Below the pieces are notes generated by a model. It did not search any database and had not been told where the DNA came from. It saw only the letters and a program-made list of their open reading frames with translations. A DNA stretch of 35,602 nucleotides from Smittium culicis (lineage: Eukaryota > Kickxellomycota > Harpellomycetes > Harpellales > Legeriomycetaceae). The position numbers were made by a program, and so were the translations under genes. This document shows positions 10,048 through 21,800 of the stretch, in pieces (the first letter of the stretch is position 1; each line of letters opens with the position of its first letter). The stretch covers positions 1 to 35,602 of the forward strand of contig LSSN01001394.1 of the NCBI GenBank assembly GCA_001970855.1, written 5' to 3'.

Positions 10048-11914
10048 ATGGCATCTAAATCTTTGGGGAAATTGAATTTAGATCTTACTACAGACTGTAT
10101 AGAAACCTACCCGTTCTCGTTAAATGATAGTAGAGAGTATCAAGATGCAAAAGAAAGCGCCGATGGAGTTCATAATCAAGAAGGCTCAGATTCATCTAAA
10201 TTAGATAGAAATAGCAGAGTAGTAATTGGAATGTATGAATTAGTAAATAAAGAAACCGAAGGAAACCTTACTATGGACGAGAAAAGGCAAGTCAATTCAC
10301 TGAAAATGATGTCTAATTTATATTCTGTGTTAACTTGGTGTTTAATTTTTTTCCTTTATTTAATCATATATATACTAATTAATACTATTTATTCAATTAT
10401 ATCTGTACCGATTCCAGAGACGGAGAATTACTAATAATTGATGTTACTGAAGATGAAAATTTGCAAAATGCTAGCTAGTAATTTAAAATAAGCAGTTTAT
10501 TTTTATAGCCTACTGTACATTGTTTACTTTTTCTAACGTTTCTCTGATTTAATAGTGAGGTGGTACAAAAGTTAAATACCTCGGGAGTTTTTGATATTAA
10601 ATGGTAATTCTTTTTTTTTTACTTTATTCAAGAATACCAGACCTATTAATTTTTCCTATATTGCTACTATTGTATATATTTTTCAGGTCACATAATGAAG
10701 TATTTGGTAATCATTTACTTGGTCAAAGTGGTGCTGATGGTAGAATAACTATTTACACAGCTGATCAAACTGAATCTGACAGTGTAATTTTCACTTTAAT
10801 TTTGTTTCGACATTGTCTATTTATAATTTATCAAATTTCTATATTTAAAAAACCTAAAAATTACCTTTTTTTCCTCATTTAAAGAACTGTTGGCTCACCG
10901 AATTGTGCAAATCAGATAAGATTGGCGATGCTGATAATATGTGCTTATCACTAGACTGGTCCAACCGTCTTGCTAAAAGGTATTCTCCTTATACTAAAGA
11001 CTAGACATATTCGATTATAGTTATACCTGTCAATTTAATTTTTTTTATATTAGGAACGATGTTAAGGTATGTTCTTCTTACAGCGATGGGTCGTTATCTA
11101 TTATGCAAATCGATAACACAGGTTCAATTCAAACTCTTAATAATTTTAACGCTCATTCTTTTGAAGCTTGGACCGCTTCTTTCGACCATCATAACACTAA
11201 TGTCGTATATTCTGGTGGAGATGATGCTTTATTTAAAGGGTGGGATATCAGAGACCCTGATTCTCATAACAGTATATTTACTTCAAAGCGGTTAGTGTTT
11301 ACTACTGTATAAATTCTTTATACTAGAAAATTAAAATTAACTTTTTATTTATATATAATCATAAATTATAAATTATTAATTCAATCATATTAATTTAAAT
11401 ATCATAACAATATTAGTCATGATTATGGAGTTTGTTCAATTCAGTCAAATCCTCACAAAGAATATATACTTGCATCAGGAAGGTAAAGGAATTCCGCTAT
11501 TTTATTCAAGAAATTGTTAATTTAGATAAACTTGTATTTGCATCTAGTTACGATCAAAATATATTAATATGGGATTCAAGAAATATGAAATCTCCTTTAA
11601 TGGAATACAACTGTGGCGGTGGTGCATGGAGGTTAAAATGGAATCCAGTGGATCCCAACTACTTACTAGTTGCTGCAATGTTTAATGGTGGCCAAATACT
11701 AAATATCCCACTAGATTCTGATAAGTCAACTGAATCCAAAAGCGTAATCTCTCCATCATTATTAACTAAATTTGAAGGCCATGAATCCATGACATATGGC
11801 ATAGACTGGAATTATTACAGAAATTCAAATGCTAAAAATTCAAAATATCTTGTTACTTCCTGTTCTTTTTATGACAAATCATGTCATTTTTGGAGATATG
11901 ACACTATGGCATAA
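10048..11914 (+). CDS. DPH7: Diphthine methyltransferase/methylesterase Dph7 (WD40)
   Basis: Eight exons: 10048-10328, 10418-10477, 10556-10603, 10687-10783, 10885-10979, 11054-11290, 11417-11482 and 11548-11914. They join to 417 codons (416 aa) without a break. Dph7 (WDR85, yeast Rrt2) demethylates methylated diphthine on translation factor eEF2, so that Dph6 can amidate it to diphthamide. The beta-propeller is visible as GELLIIDV, SGVFDIKW, CLSLDWSN, SGGDDALFKGWDIRDP near residue 248, HDYGVCSIQSNPH, ASGSYDQNILIWDSR near residue 295 and GGGAWRLKWNP, with a last blade ending CHFWRYD. The size matches the family. The first 95 or so residues are less conserved, and the first donor (GTTAAC) is the least certain junction. 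The intron before exon 5 ends in AAG, which is less usual. Two exons are only 48 and 60 nt. Confidence 0.9.
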
Positions 11915-13222
11915 TCTAATATTGATATTAAAACAATTTTTAACCGCATATTTAATATTTATACAAAATATGATCAATAAGTGTAAATTTATGGAATTAA
12001 TAATAAAAAATAAAACCATGGTTACATTCGTATAGATTAATATATATATTCTGAATTTATTTTTCATATTATATGAAAAACTTTTTTTTATTTAAATAAT
12101 TTATATTTAGTATCTCCCTACATATTAACAATTTATAGACATTCAAGTTATATCCATGTTTTTCTGTTAGAAGTTATATTTTTATTTAATGATGGTGTAC
12201 GATTATACTTTATTAATGGTACAATTATAAGGAAAAAAAATCGTCTATACTCTCAAGAGCTTTAATTATCAAATTAAAACACAATATACCTTACTGGGCT
12301 CGATGATGTTTAAAAAAGAAATCGCAAAAATGAAAAAATATATAAGTTTCAATAAACGCTATTTATTATAAGCTAGTTGATGTTTATAGAATGATATGCT
12401 GTTTCACATATCGTTAAATTCTAGAAATGTGAACTAAGATATTCAATTCTTTTTAATATCACTTTTTGTAGCTTAAAAATCCAAAGCTTAGATACTATTA
12501 GTGCATAATAGCTCGATTTATATATAATTTGGCAAGAAAATTGAGGGAAATTATTTTGTATATAATATATGATGTGAGCTTGATTTGAAAATAAATTGAT
12601 ATTTAAAAATAACAAATGGGATAAAGATTTAGATTTATAATAACTATAAATAAAAATTTATACTACCTTTTTTTGTGTTTTATTCAGTTAAATAAAGGTA
12701 TATATAGCTATTTCTTTAGGAATTGGAAGAAGAAGAGTATCTCTCCACATTTCCCAACTGTTTCAATGTATTCTTGTACGATAGAAAATGTTTCATTGAA
12801 GTTTAATTTTTAAAAGAAAATGTTTGTCGTCTTAAATAAAAAAGAAACTATTCACATAACTAATTCTTTTTAATTCCCGAGCTAAATTCTTAATCTTGAC
12901 TAGCTTTATACATTACTTGATTCTTCAAGATATATTTTTAAAGTTATCTGGCCTTATAATTAACTTTAATTTTCAGCAACATTGCTTATAATTAAGGAAT
13001 AAAAATAGACTTGGATTAATTTATTTTAGTTTAAATGATTATTTTCTTGATTTCATCAATCTTTTTAGATGCATTCATGGGTTTTATATCACCAATTAAC
13101 TATATACGAATGATAAAATTATATCAAAGTTTAAAATTCATATATTTATTTTAAAAATTCTGGAAAAAATAAATAAACATCTATAAAGATTCTAATCATT
13201 TATTTGTATTAATACTCTTGAA
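11915..13222. other. Convergent intergenic between DPH7 and the secreted-protein gene
   Basis: About 1.3 kb of A+T-rich DNA containing the 3' flanks of two convergent genes. A short patch with higher G+C at about 12708-12808 has a 33-codon minus-strand open frame including QEYIETVGKCGEILFFFQF. I cannot identify it, and it is too short to call a gene. Nothing else stands out. Confidence 0.4.
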
Positions 13223-14119
13223 TTATACAGGAGTGAAAGTTATAGGGATTCTTGACCTGCTAACTATAGAACTAGTGGTTGATTCTGGCGGAACAACCAG
13301 CTCCGTTACAGTTACAGATTCGGTAACAGTGAATGGCACTGATTTAGTTTCAGTTTCAGTTGTAGTTGTAGATGTAGTTTGAGTCGTAGTTTCTATTTGG
13401 GTAAGAGTTGTTAGTATACTTTCTGTATCAGTTTTTGTAGATGATTCAGTTAGAGTAGTTGTTTGAAATTTAGTTTCTGTTTGGCTATTTGTTACAGTTT
13501 GGGTGGTTGTAGAAGTAAAATTTGAAGTCTCGAACCAGGATACGGTTCCTGATTGTGTAACAGTTTGTTCATCAGTGATGGTAGTTGTGTATAAAATCAC
13601 TCGAATTTTTGTTTTTGTAGTTGTTGTACATACATCTTGATATTCAGTTATAGTTTCATAAGCCTTTCTGGTGACATAAGCCATAAAAAATCTTCTATTA
13701 CAGAAATTAGCATTACACCCACAGTTCCTTTGATTTGGATTAATTTTTATATATTTTTTACATTTGTTGCAATATCTATAGCCAAATCGGGCCGCATTAT
13801 TGCAGTTATTGTTATTATTATTGAAGTTTTGAAACGCTTGTGGAAAGTTGGGAGATTGGTAATTAAGCGGCTTTGGTTTTTCGTCAAAATTTTGTTTGAT
13901 TAAGTCATCTTCCCCATTTAGAAAATCTTCATTTGAGTTAAGATTATGGGTTTTTGTTGCATCTTCTATTTCGTCAAATGAATTTTTCTCTGGATAATTA
14001 ATGTCTGATTTCAATCCATTACTACCTAATTCATCAGAGTCAGCTAATAATTTGTTTTTTGAGGAAATCACGCTTATTGCTAAAGCGGCAAAAATTGTAA
14101 GCTTTCTTATAGAATACAT
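13223..14119 (-). CDS. Secreted Cys- and Thr-rich protein, function unknown
   Basis: A single-exon 298-aa protein. Residues 1-20 (MYSIRKLTIFAALAISVISS) look like a signal peptide. There follow an acidic, Asn-rich stretch to about residue 100, a poly-Asn run, and a Cys-rich patch at residues 106-164 with seven cysteines (CxxC at 117-120, CxC at 133-135). Residues 165-280 are dominated by Thr with Gln, Glu, Ser and Val in TTT-x-T-E/Q-like repeats. The Thr-rich part is a likely heavily O-mannosylated stalk, as in fungal wall proteins and adhesins. There is no hydrophobic C-terminal GPI signal; the protein ends IPITFTPV. It could be a wall protein, a spore-coat protein or a secreted matrix protein. 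The minus-strand frame is preferred because it has a signal peptide, and it is the longest frame here. Family not recognised. Confidence 0.72.
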   Translation of the reverse strand: MYSIRKLTIFAALAISVISSKNKLLADSDELGSNGLKSDINYPEKNSFDEIEDATKTHNLNSNEDFLNGEDDLIKQNFDEKPKPLNYQSPNFPQAFQNFNNNNNNCNNAARFGYRYCNKCKKYIKINPNQRNCGCNANFCNRRFFMAYVTRKAYETITEYQDVCTTTTKTKIRVILYTTTITDEQTVTQSGTVSWFETSNFTSTTTQTVTNSQTETKFQTTTLTESSTKTDTESILTTLTQIETTTQTTSTTTTETETKSVPFTVTESVTVTELVVPPESTTSSIVSRSRIPITFTPV

Positions 14120-15005
14120 TTTAAAAAATAATTAAAAGTTATCCGATATTAAGTAAGGAATTAATTACTAATTTGTCAAAATAAATATTTAAGTTTGTCT
14201 TTTTGTACCCATTTATATATTTATATCATAAATTCAAGATTTAGACAATCTCTGTTTCTCCATTAATTTGTAAAATTATCAAGCATAATATATTAGATTA
14301 AAATATATTTTTATTTTATTTAGGTTGCATTTCAGCATTTATAGTTTTAATGCGCATTAAAAAGCTCATTATTTTAATTCTCTAGCGACTACTAAAATTA
14401 TATATTAAATTTATTACAACATGAATAAAAAGCATAAAAAATTATTTGGTTTATAATATAAAAAAATATAGCTTAATTAAGTAGCTAAATTATTTATAGT
14501 TGTAGGTAGTATTCTGCAGGTCAAAAAAAATTGATAACCTAATAAACCCGAAATTTTAGTAAATTTGATATCTGAATTTAAAATTCTATGAAATAAAGAA
14601 TATCTTGGAAAAAATAAACGATTCAATTTCCATTTTTTTTACAAGTACTTCTGAATTATGCAAAAAGTTAAACTATCATAATATTTTTTTAGATCACACT
14701 GGAAACGTTCAACATATTTCGCTTATTATTACACCTATTTCGATTATTTAAGCGTTATTGTTGGAAAATAAAAAGGATTACTGATCATGTCAAAATATTC
14801 TGTATGGAATTTTTATGCAATCATTGCATAAGCTATAGACTGTTCTAAAATATATAAGACATGATTAAATTTCGAAATCTAAACTATAAATGAAAATGAT
14901 TACACTGCACGTTTTAATTCTTATTTAATATATGATTATGAGCCTATAATCAACAGCAAATTTTACTTGATGGAACTTTGAGACATTACATCATAAATAT
15001 AAAAT
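14120..15005. other. Intergenic, upstream of the secreted-protein gene
   Basis: A+T-rich spacer of about 890 bp that should contain the promoter of the minus-strand secreted-protein gene. No gene, tRNA or repeat was recognised. Confidence 0.4.
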
Positions 15006-15452
15006 TTAATATGGACACATTCGTTGATAAAAACTGTTGGTTACCGCTGTATACGCATATAATAATAAATAAATTATCACTTGTATCCATACTACGTAGT
15101 GTTTGATCCATAGAGATAAAAATTTATTGAATTTAATATTAAATAATGGTTGTTGCCACCTTTCGGCACGAAATTTACTATTGTTACGAGTCATCTCTGA
15201 CAGTAACGTAGCAAGGATCGTTTCTTTAAGAGAGGCATTATTATGAAATGCAGCGAACTGCACTTCAATGTATAATCTCAAGCAAGCGTAAATTGTGTCA
15301 AGCACAATACAAATGTTGGCAGTAAAAATACAGGTGAACTGCGAAAAATCACAGAAATGCGTATAATTACCATGGCAAATGCTTTTAAATTTTTGATCTA
15401 ATTGTCCACTAATCAGAAGCCAATTTGTATATAAAGCATATAATAGATGATT
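15006..15452 (-). other. Orphan 148-codon open frame, possible exon or gene relic
   Basis: On the minus strand one frame stays open from just after a TAA at 15453-15455 to a TAA at 15006-15008, giving 148 codons. This is long for such A+T-rich DNA. No ATG occurs in the first two thirds; the first in-frame Met lies in LLSEMTRNNSK. It therefore looks like an internal or terminal exon, or a 5'-truncated relic, and not a complete gene. The translation includes NWLLISGQLDQKFKSICHG and ERWQQPLFNIKFNKF and has a balanced composition unlike random A+T-rich translations. The stretch has visibly more G and C than its flanks. I recognise no family; a transposon remnant is possible. Confidence 0.3.
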
Positions 15453-15691
15453 TTAATGTTATGGGTATCTAAAAAAATACAACGATATAGTTGGCTGGAT
15501 CGTGAGCCTGTTTTCATAAAAGTAATAACCATGATTGGCCAATAATGTACATTGTGGCATTTTATAATTGTGATAGGCGCTGAATAGCCTCGATATTTAA
15601 ATGTACAGAAACATTTAACAAAAGGTACTGCTTTTTGTGCACTTAGTAGCTTTTGAGCTTACAAAGTTTGGTAAAGTATAATAGTTTGCAA

Positions 15692-18073
15692 ATGGAAGAA
15701 GAAAACAGCGGATTTTCAAAAAGGCACAAGTTTCCTAACAACTTCTTTTACAGCATCGAATACCCAGGCTACGTACTCAACATCGACAAGGCGCTCAAGA
15801 CTCTAGGCGGTTCTGATAATATTACCAATGTAATTTATACTCACTGACAACTGATCCTTTTTTAGTCTTTAAATTTTTATATTCTATTATTTATTTTAGC
15901 ATATAGCTACCTCTGACAAGGATCCTGTCGAGCTAAGGTATGAACCTAATAATAAGTCTCTTCTACCTTTGCTTGGAGAAGTTGTTCCCACAAACAACGT
16001 TCTAATAAAGATAAAACGAAAAGTCAAAAAATACAAAGATGGAAGAATAGAAGAACTTGAATCCGAAAAAAACTCTTGGAACGTTGAAATCGCAGGCTGG
16101 ATCACTAAAACAATCAGATTTAGAGGTATTTTAATTTATGGTTTACTCTGCTATTACTTTTTAATTTTTTTTTTTTTTTTGCTAGTATTTAACTCTTTAG
16201 TATATAATTCAAATTCATTATTTTAAAAATTATAATAAATATCCTAGGAATTTTCGATTACCAGTATTCATTTGAAAACGACACAGTTATTCATAACTTT
16301 TTTAACGAATCTTCGACCCTAAATAGTATAAAAACTTTCTCCTCAATCCTTTAAAGATTCTTTTTTAACTTTATTTTAATAATTTTTTTAGTTTCCGATT
16401 CCATAGTTAATGTTATTGACGAAATTAAAAACAGTTGGGGGAAATATAATAGGATTCCGCCCCCTATTTTAAATGCTAATAATTTTCCCCTTCTATATGG
16501 GTACGTAAAAATCTTTATATTTTCTCCCTCGTCTAATTTAGCCGTAAATGGATTTTATCTACTATTTTAGGTACAAACAGCATATGTATACAAAAGAAGA
16601 TATGGTCAAGGAAGGAGACACAATGGTATCTTTTCAAATTTAATCAATTCTATTGTTCTCTCTTTGTTCAACTTTTCTTAATTTCTGAAACTAGGTCCCA
16701 TCTGTAACTATTGTAAATAATAACCCTAAAAAATATAACATTCAAAGAGTTTTATTCGAAACTGAGGAATATCCACAATCGCCCTCTACTCCCTTTGATT
16801 CTATAAAAGATTACATTAATATGGAGCTATATGAATTTTTTAAAAAGGTATTTTTTATTTTTTTTAATTTATGATACTTATAATTGTAGTATTTACAATT
16901 TTTCTTATCAAATTTATTAATTGGTATAAACTATATAGAAATTTGACGAAAAACCTGTTTGGACTAGAAATGGTTTAGAGAAAGATTACCCCACTTCTTT
17001 GGACTACAGCGTCCCTCAAGTTAGATTGTAAACATTTTACACGCCTATAAACCCTTTTTAACACTATTACTTGTTTGCAAATCTTTTACTATTATTCTTA
17101 TTATTAGATGTCTATCTTTACTTGGATTTTATATGGACTCTGGACCATGGAGAGATTTGTGGGTAAAGTTTGGATATGATATGAGAAAAACTCGCGAATC
17201 GTATATCTACCAACAAATAAATATCCGCAAAACGGTTGTATCTAAACCCAAGCCTGAATCTAAAAGCCTAAACCAGGCGGAAAGCGATTCTGATACTGGC
17301 AAAAATAAAACTTCTAGTATGTTTATTATTTATATAATTACCCTTCTATGTTCATCAAGGCATTGGGAACTTCTCAATTATTACAGTTATTTATGGCTGA
17401 TATTATAATCTTCACTAGGCACAGCTGCACCTGAAAATAATTCTAAAAAAAGCCGACCTTTAGGTTTCATAAGCAAAATTCCCATTAACCCTTACTATCA
17501 GTTGGAAGACGCTAAACTTTATGAAGCACAGGAAATATTTGGCATTCGACTTGGAACTAATATGCTTGGCGATATAAAAATTAAAAAAGTTGTAAAACTA
17601 TTACAACATCCAAGAATTTTACAACCTGAATGCACGGTATCAAATTTATTGATTATTTAATCTTTAAATTATTACTCCAATTTTTTCATTTAAATTGTAT
17701 TTTATTAACTTTATCGTTTTTTATTTCTAAACTGACGACATTATAGAGGACGTCCGGGTGGATCAGGCCTGATATTCTTGTTTTCATTAAACAGCAGATC
17801 AAAGAGAAAATTAATGAAGCAACTGAGTTAGACGAAGTTCATAATATTTCTTCTAAGCCTTCTCAGGATTTTTCGAACCATGCTACTGATTCAATGAGAG
17901 GTGAAATTCATACTCCAAAATCTAACAATTTAAGAAAAGGCAGCCTAAAATCACACACAAAGGCTCCTATTCATATTGAGGATGTTAATAAAATTCTTAG
18001 ACAAGGTAACGAAGATAATCATTCAGACGGATACAATAGCATTAATGACGATTCAGATATAAGCGACCTTTAA
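15692..18073 (+). CDS. TFC1: Transcription factor TFIIIC subunit Tfc1/GTF3C5 (tau95)
   Basis: Ten exons: 15692-15829, 15900-16125, 16248-16325, 16392-16500, 16571-16625, 16695-16847, 16939-17027, 17108-17316, 17419-17636 and 17747-18073. They join to 534 codons (533 aa) with every junction in phase. The protein is part of the TFIIIC tau-A lobe, which binds the A box of tRNA-type genes and recruits TFIIIB for RNA polymerase III. The N-terminal dimerisation barrel is marked by YPGYVLNIDKALKTLGG (residues 24-40), ELRYEP, NVEIAGWITKTIRFRG and IFDYQYSF. The central DNA-binding domain has FDEKPVWTRNGLEKDYP (from residue 255) and GPWRDLWVKFGYDMRK (from residue 295). A domain with GWIRPDILVFIKQQI follows, then an acidic tail ending DSDISDL, as is typical of the family. 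The ATG at 15692 is chosen because the conserved N-terminus follows directly. The gene is convergent with the helicase gene downstream. Confidence 0.92.
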
Positions 18074-18801
18074 TAAATTAAAAAATCAACTGTATTTATC
18101 ATAATGACATTAAACACATCTATCAATATTTAAAACCCTCCATTCATTATTCATTAAAGTACAGCCTTCTGTTTGTATAATCTATTTATCAGTCACATTA
18201 CCATATTTTTTATATTTAACGCCTATTTTTTAAAGTTAGCATTGTAATTAAACTTTTAAAAAAAATTTTTTTTTTGCATGTTGGTGTCTTATTTTATACG
18301 TATACTTCTGTTTCACAACCATTTCCTTTGTTAAAAATGGGTACCTGTTGGAAGTGGTAATCTATCTATTTAAAATTTATTGCTCAAAAGCTTAAATTTT
18401 ACTTTTAAGCATTAAAATTTAATTATATCTGATTAGTTTTTGATCGAGTCAATTGAATTATCCAATTCGAATTAACAAAAAGAAAAACTAGTGAAGGAAA
18501 AATTCTAAAACATAAAATCTCTCAGAATAATCGTTTTATAAACTGTATTTGGTAAAAATTTAAATCGTATTATAAATTTTTAACAGGTGTAAAATAAAAA
18601 TATACATACGTACAAATTTGTTGCGATGTTAAATGATTATAGATTTAGTAGCACTAAAATAATATGAATAGATTTAGTTTATATGACTACACCAACAAAG
18701 GAAAATTTTTGTTTAGCCAGCGTTTATAAAAAAAATAAAATAAATTGAATTTCTAAAATTTTGATGTTAAAGAGGAGAAAATAAGAGTGATAACTAATGA
18801 T
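18074..18801. other. Convergent intergenic between TFC1 and the DHX37-like gene
   Basis: 728 bp of A+T-rich DNA lying 3' of both genes, so it must hold both transcription ends. I see no gene, tRNA or repeat. Many A/T runs are present, but no element can be assigned. Confidence 0.4.
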
Positions 18802-21800
18802 TTAGTTTAAAACTTTGCTTAAAACCCAGCGTGTTCCGACTCGCTTTTGTTCAACTTTGACGTTTGGTAATGGCCAAGATTTGGGCCCAAAAGTAGCAGA
18901 TACAAAGCATGTCATAGTAGTTTTATCCTCACTATAAATTGGAACTGGCTGTTGGAGCGGCTTTCCAAAAGTGACAAAAGTTTTAGCTAGTAAAGGCAGC
19001 CAATTGGGGTTTATTTCAGTTATTTGTCTCATCCATAGTTTAGTAGTTTTTTGAAGCTCGCCATAAACTAGGTATTTAGGGTAGTGATGATAGAGACTCG
19101 ATTTTTTACTTTTACCCCCTTTTCCGACTGGCTTATTTATAAGCAAAACGCTGGATGGATGAATATACGCCTTTTCCGATGAGCCCATAGTTATGTACGG
19201 AACTAAACTGTCAACCTCATCATCCCCATTAGTATCTGTGTTGTTGTTATTGGGATTGGCAAGATCGGCTCTAATCGCTATTTGATCAACAAATCCATTA
19301 CAGATAACTTGTCTGAGAATTGTAGTTTGCTGAGGAGTTGGCGGAGAAATCTTTGAAATCGAGGCGCTTAAAACCTTCTTGCTAACAGGCAATTGCTGTT
19401 TGCATATATTAAATAGCTGATAGTAAAGCTTGTGGCAATCAGACATCAGCTTTTCTCTTAAAAAAAAGTCTGTACATATTTTTGATTTTTGGTAAGGAGT
19501 ATCGACATATTCATAAGCACCAAATACGCTGAGCCATTTTAAAATATCACTAGTTGGGTTTTGCTTGGCCAAAGTCTATGTAAATGATAAATCGGGTTAT
19601 ATAATAACAAAAAAAACGTTTAAATTTATTTTACAGAAAGTTAGCATATAAAATAAGATTGTAATTTTTGCTCTTACGTTCATAGTCATATAAAATTTTT
19701 TCTTTATGCTCAGATCTTCTCCAGTCAAAGGATCATTTAAGGCATCAGAGGCATTATTTTTTTGATCTGAAGCAAGCTTATCAATATCTAGCTCATTTTT
19801 GAATGGATTTCCGATAGTTAGAGATGAAATTATTGAAATAACATAAAGGAGCATGTCATGTTTATTTCCCAATATCAACATTTTTGCATATCGTGGAGAA
19901 ACTGGGAATAACATCATGCATTTTCCTAAATCAGTTATAGGGCCATTGTTAGGATCTATAGCTCCTAAGTGCTCAAGTAGCTAAAAATAAATAAAATTCA
20001 AAGAGTTAAGAGCTGAATAAAAGGGTATTATAGCTAAACAAATAACAATTTAAAAATAAAATTTTAGCTTACCCTTGTTGCTTTTGTTATTGAATCTTTT
20101 TTAGGAGGGGTTACAAATGGGAAGCTTTCGATATTATTGATATAGTTGAATTTCATTAGTAACACAACCTGCTCTATAGGTAGCTTAGAAATCTCAGGTT
20201 GGTTAAACTTGGGGAAAAATTGAGTAAAGACATTACTAGAATATAGTCTATAGCAGTAACCAATTCCAGTACGTCCGGATCTACCAGCACGTTGATCAGC
20301 ACTAGCTTGACTGGTCCAATCGACTTCATACTTGATAGTTCCGGACTGAATGTCATACTTTTTATCCTTGATTTTACCGCTATCAACAACATATTTTATG
20401 TTTGGGATAGTAATGGAAGTTTCAGCAACGTTTGTTGAAACAATTATGAGACGGTGGTTAGGTGGAGGATTCGAGAAGACTTTAAGCTGTTGGGCAGGAT
20501 CAAGAGTGGCATATAAGGGCAAAACATGTATCTTTTGTAAAGAATCAGATTTCTTTTCGCTTTCAACAAGATTTTTTTTAATTTCTTCACTGTTTTCATC
20601 ATTATTGAATATCCAAACATCTTCTTCTTCGCCATCTTGATCATCCTCGTCTTCAGTGTCAATGTAATCATCAACATGATTAGGAACTAGAAGTTCTTCA
20701 TAATTAGTGTCACGCTTGGAGGATTTTTTTTGTGGTTTCTCTTTAGAAAGAGAGTCAAAATCAACAGTGTCACCAATTTCTAAATCTTCTATTTCAACTG
20801 CTCCTTGCTCGGCATTAACAGTGTCACTTTTAGTAGATTTGTTCTTGTTGCGAAACTTGCTTAGAGCCAGCTTCTTGCTTTCCTTATAGTCAATATCAGA
20901 TAATTTTTGATTGAACTGCGCCATAATTTCAGAGCAGAAATAGTTTATTTCAGCTTGTCCTGTCAAAAATACTAAAATACCGCCATCTGGTAACTTTTCA
21001 TGGATTTGGAGCGTCTTTTTAATAGCTGCATTAACATATGCAGCCTCACCAACAGGGGTAAACCTGTTGAATCTAATACAGACAGGGAACTGTCTTGATT
21101 CGACTTTTATTACCTTTGGAGTAGGATTAAATAATCTTAAATTTTTAGAAAACTCATCGATCATTAGAGTGGCACTCATAATAACCAACTTTAGCGGTTT
21201 CACTAGCTTATTTGAAACAACGTTGTTGTTTAGATCATTTTTCACAGTTACATACTCCTTGTTTTGAAACATGGTTTGTCTCAGCTTTATTATTCTGGAA
21301 ATAGTTCCTACAAGGATATCAGTATTCAAACTTCTCTCATGAGCCTCATCTAGAATAATAACAGAGTATTTAGACAATAAAAAGTCTTCACACATTTCAC
21401 GGAGCAAGACACCATCAGTCATAAATTTAATTTTAGTTGATTTTGAAGACTTGTTATCGAATCTGACTTGATAAGAAACAATTGAGGAATTTTTTCCTTC
21501 AGTGCTGTCTTCTTCAAAGTCAGTGTTAAGCTCGTATGCGACTCTTTTAGCCATACTAACTGCAGCTACGCGTCTCGGTTGAGTAATACCAATTATCCCA
21601 GGCTCGTCATCAATATCGGAAGAGTGATTCGGTGATGTATGGTTTGAATTAGGTGTAAGACCTGCATAACCAGCCTCGTAAAGAAATTGAGGAAGTTGCG
21701 TAGTTTTACCAGAACCAGTTGAACCGCATAAAAGGATAACTAAATTTTCCTTGATCGCTTCCATGATTGGCTGCTCTTCCGCAATGATAGGGAGCTTAGC

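Noticed and set aside
10601..10882. A standalone 93-codon plus-strand gene
   Set aside because: Only its middle part (10687-10783) is coding, as DPH7 exon 4; the rest is translated intron sequence.
11059..11312. Two overlapping plus-strand small genes
   Set aside because: One frame is DPH7 exon 6 with a WD40 repeat; the other is a shifted-frame shadow of the same exon.
19597..19917. A separate small minus-strand gene
   Set aside because: It is exon 3 of the DHX37-like helicase plus intron read-through; splice phases join it exactly to the neighbouring exons, and LFPVSPRYAKML is the expected helicase sequence.
20350..20889. Several plus-strand open frames opposite the helicase gene, and others opposite RTP1
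   Set aside because: They are antisense shadows of long, well-conserved coding exons and have no family resemblance of their own.
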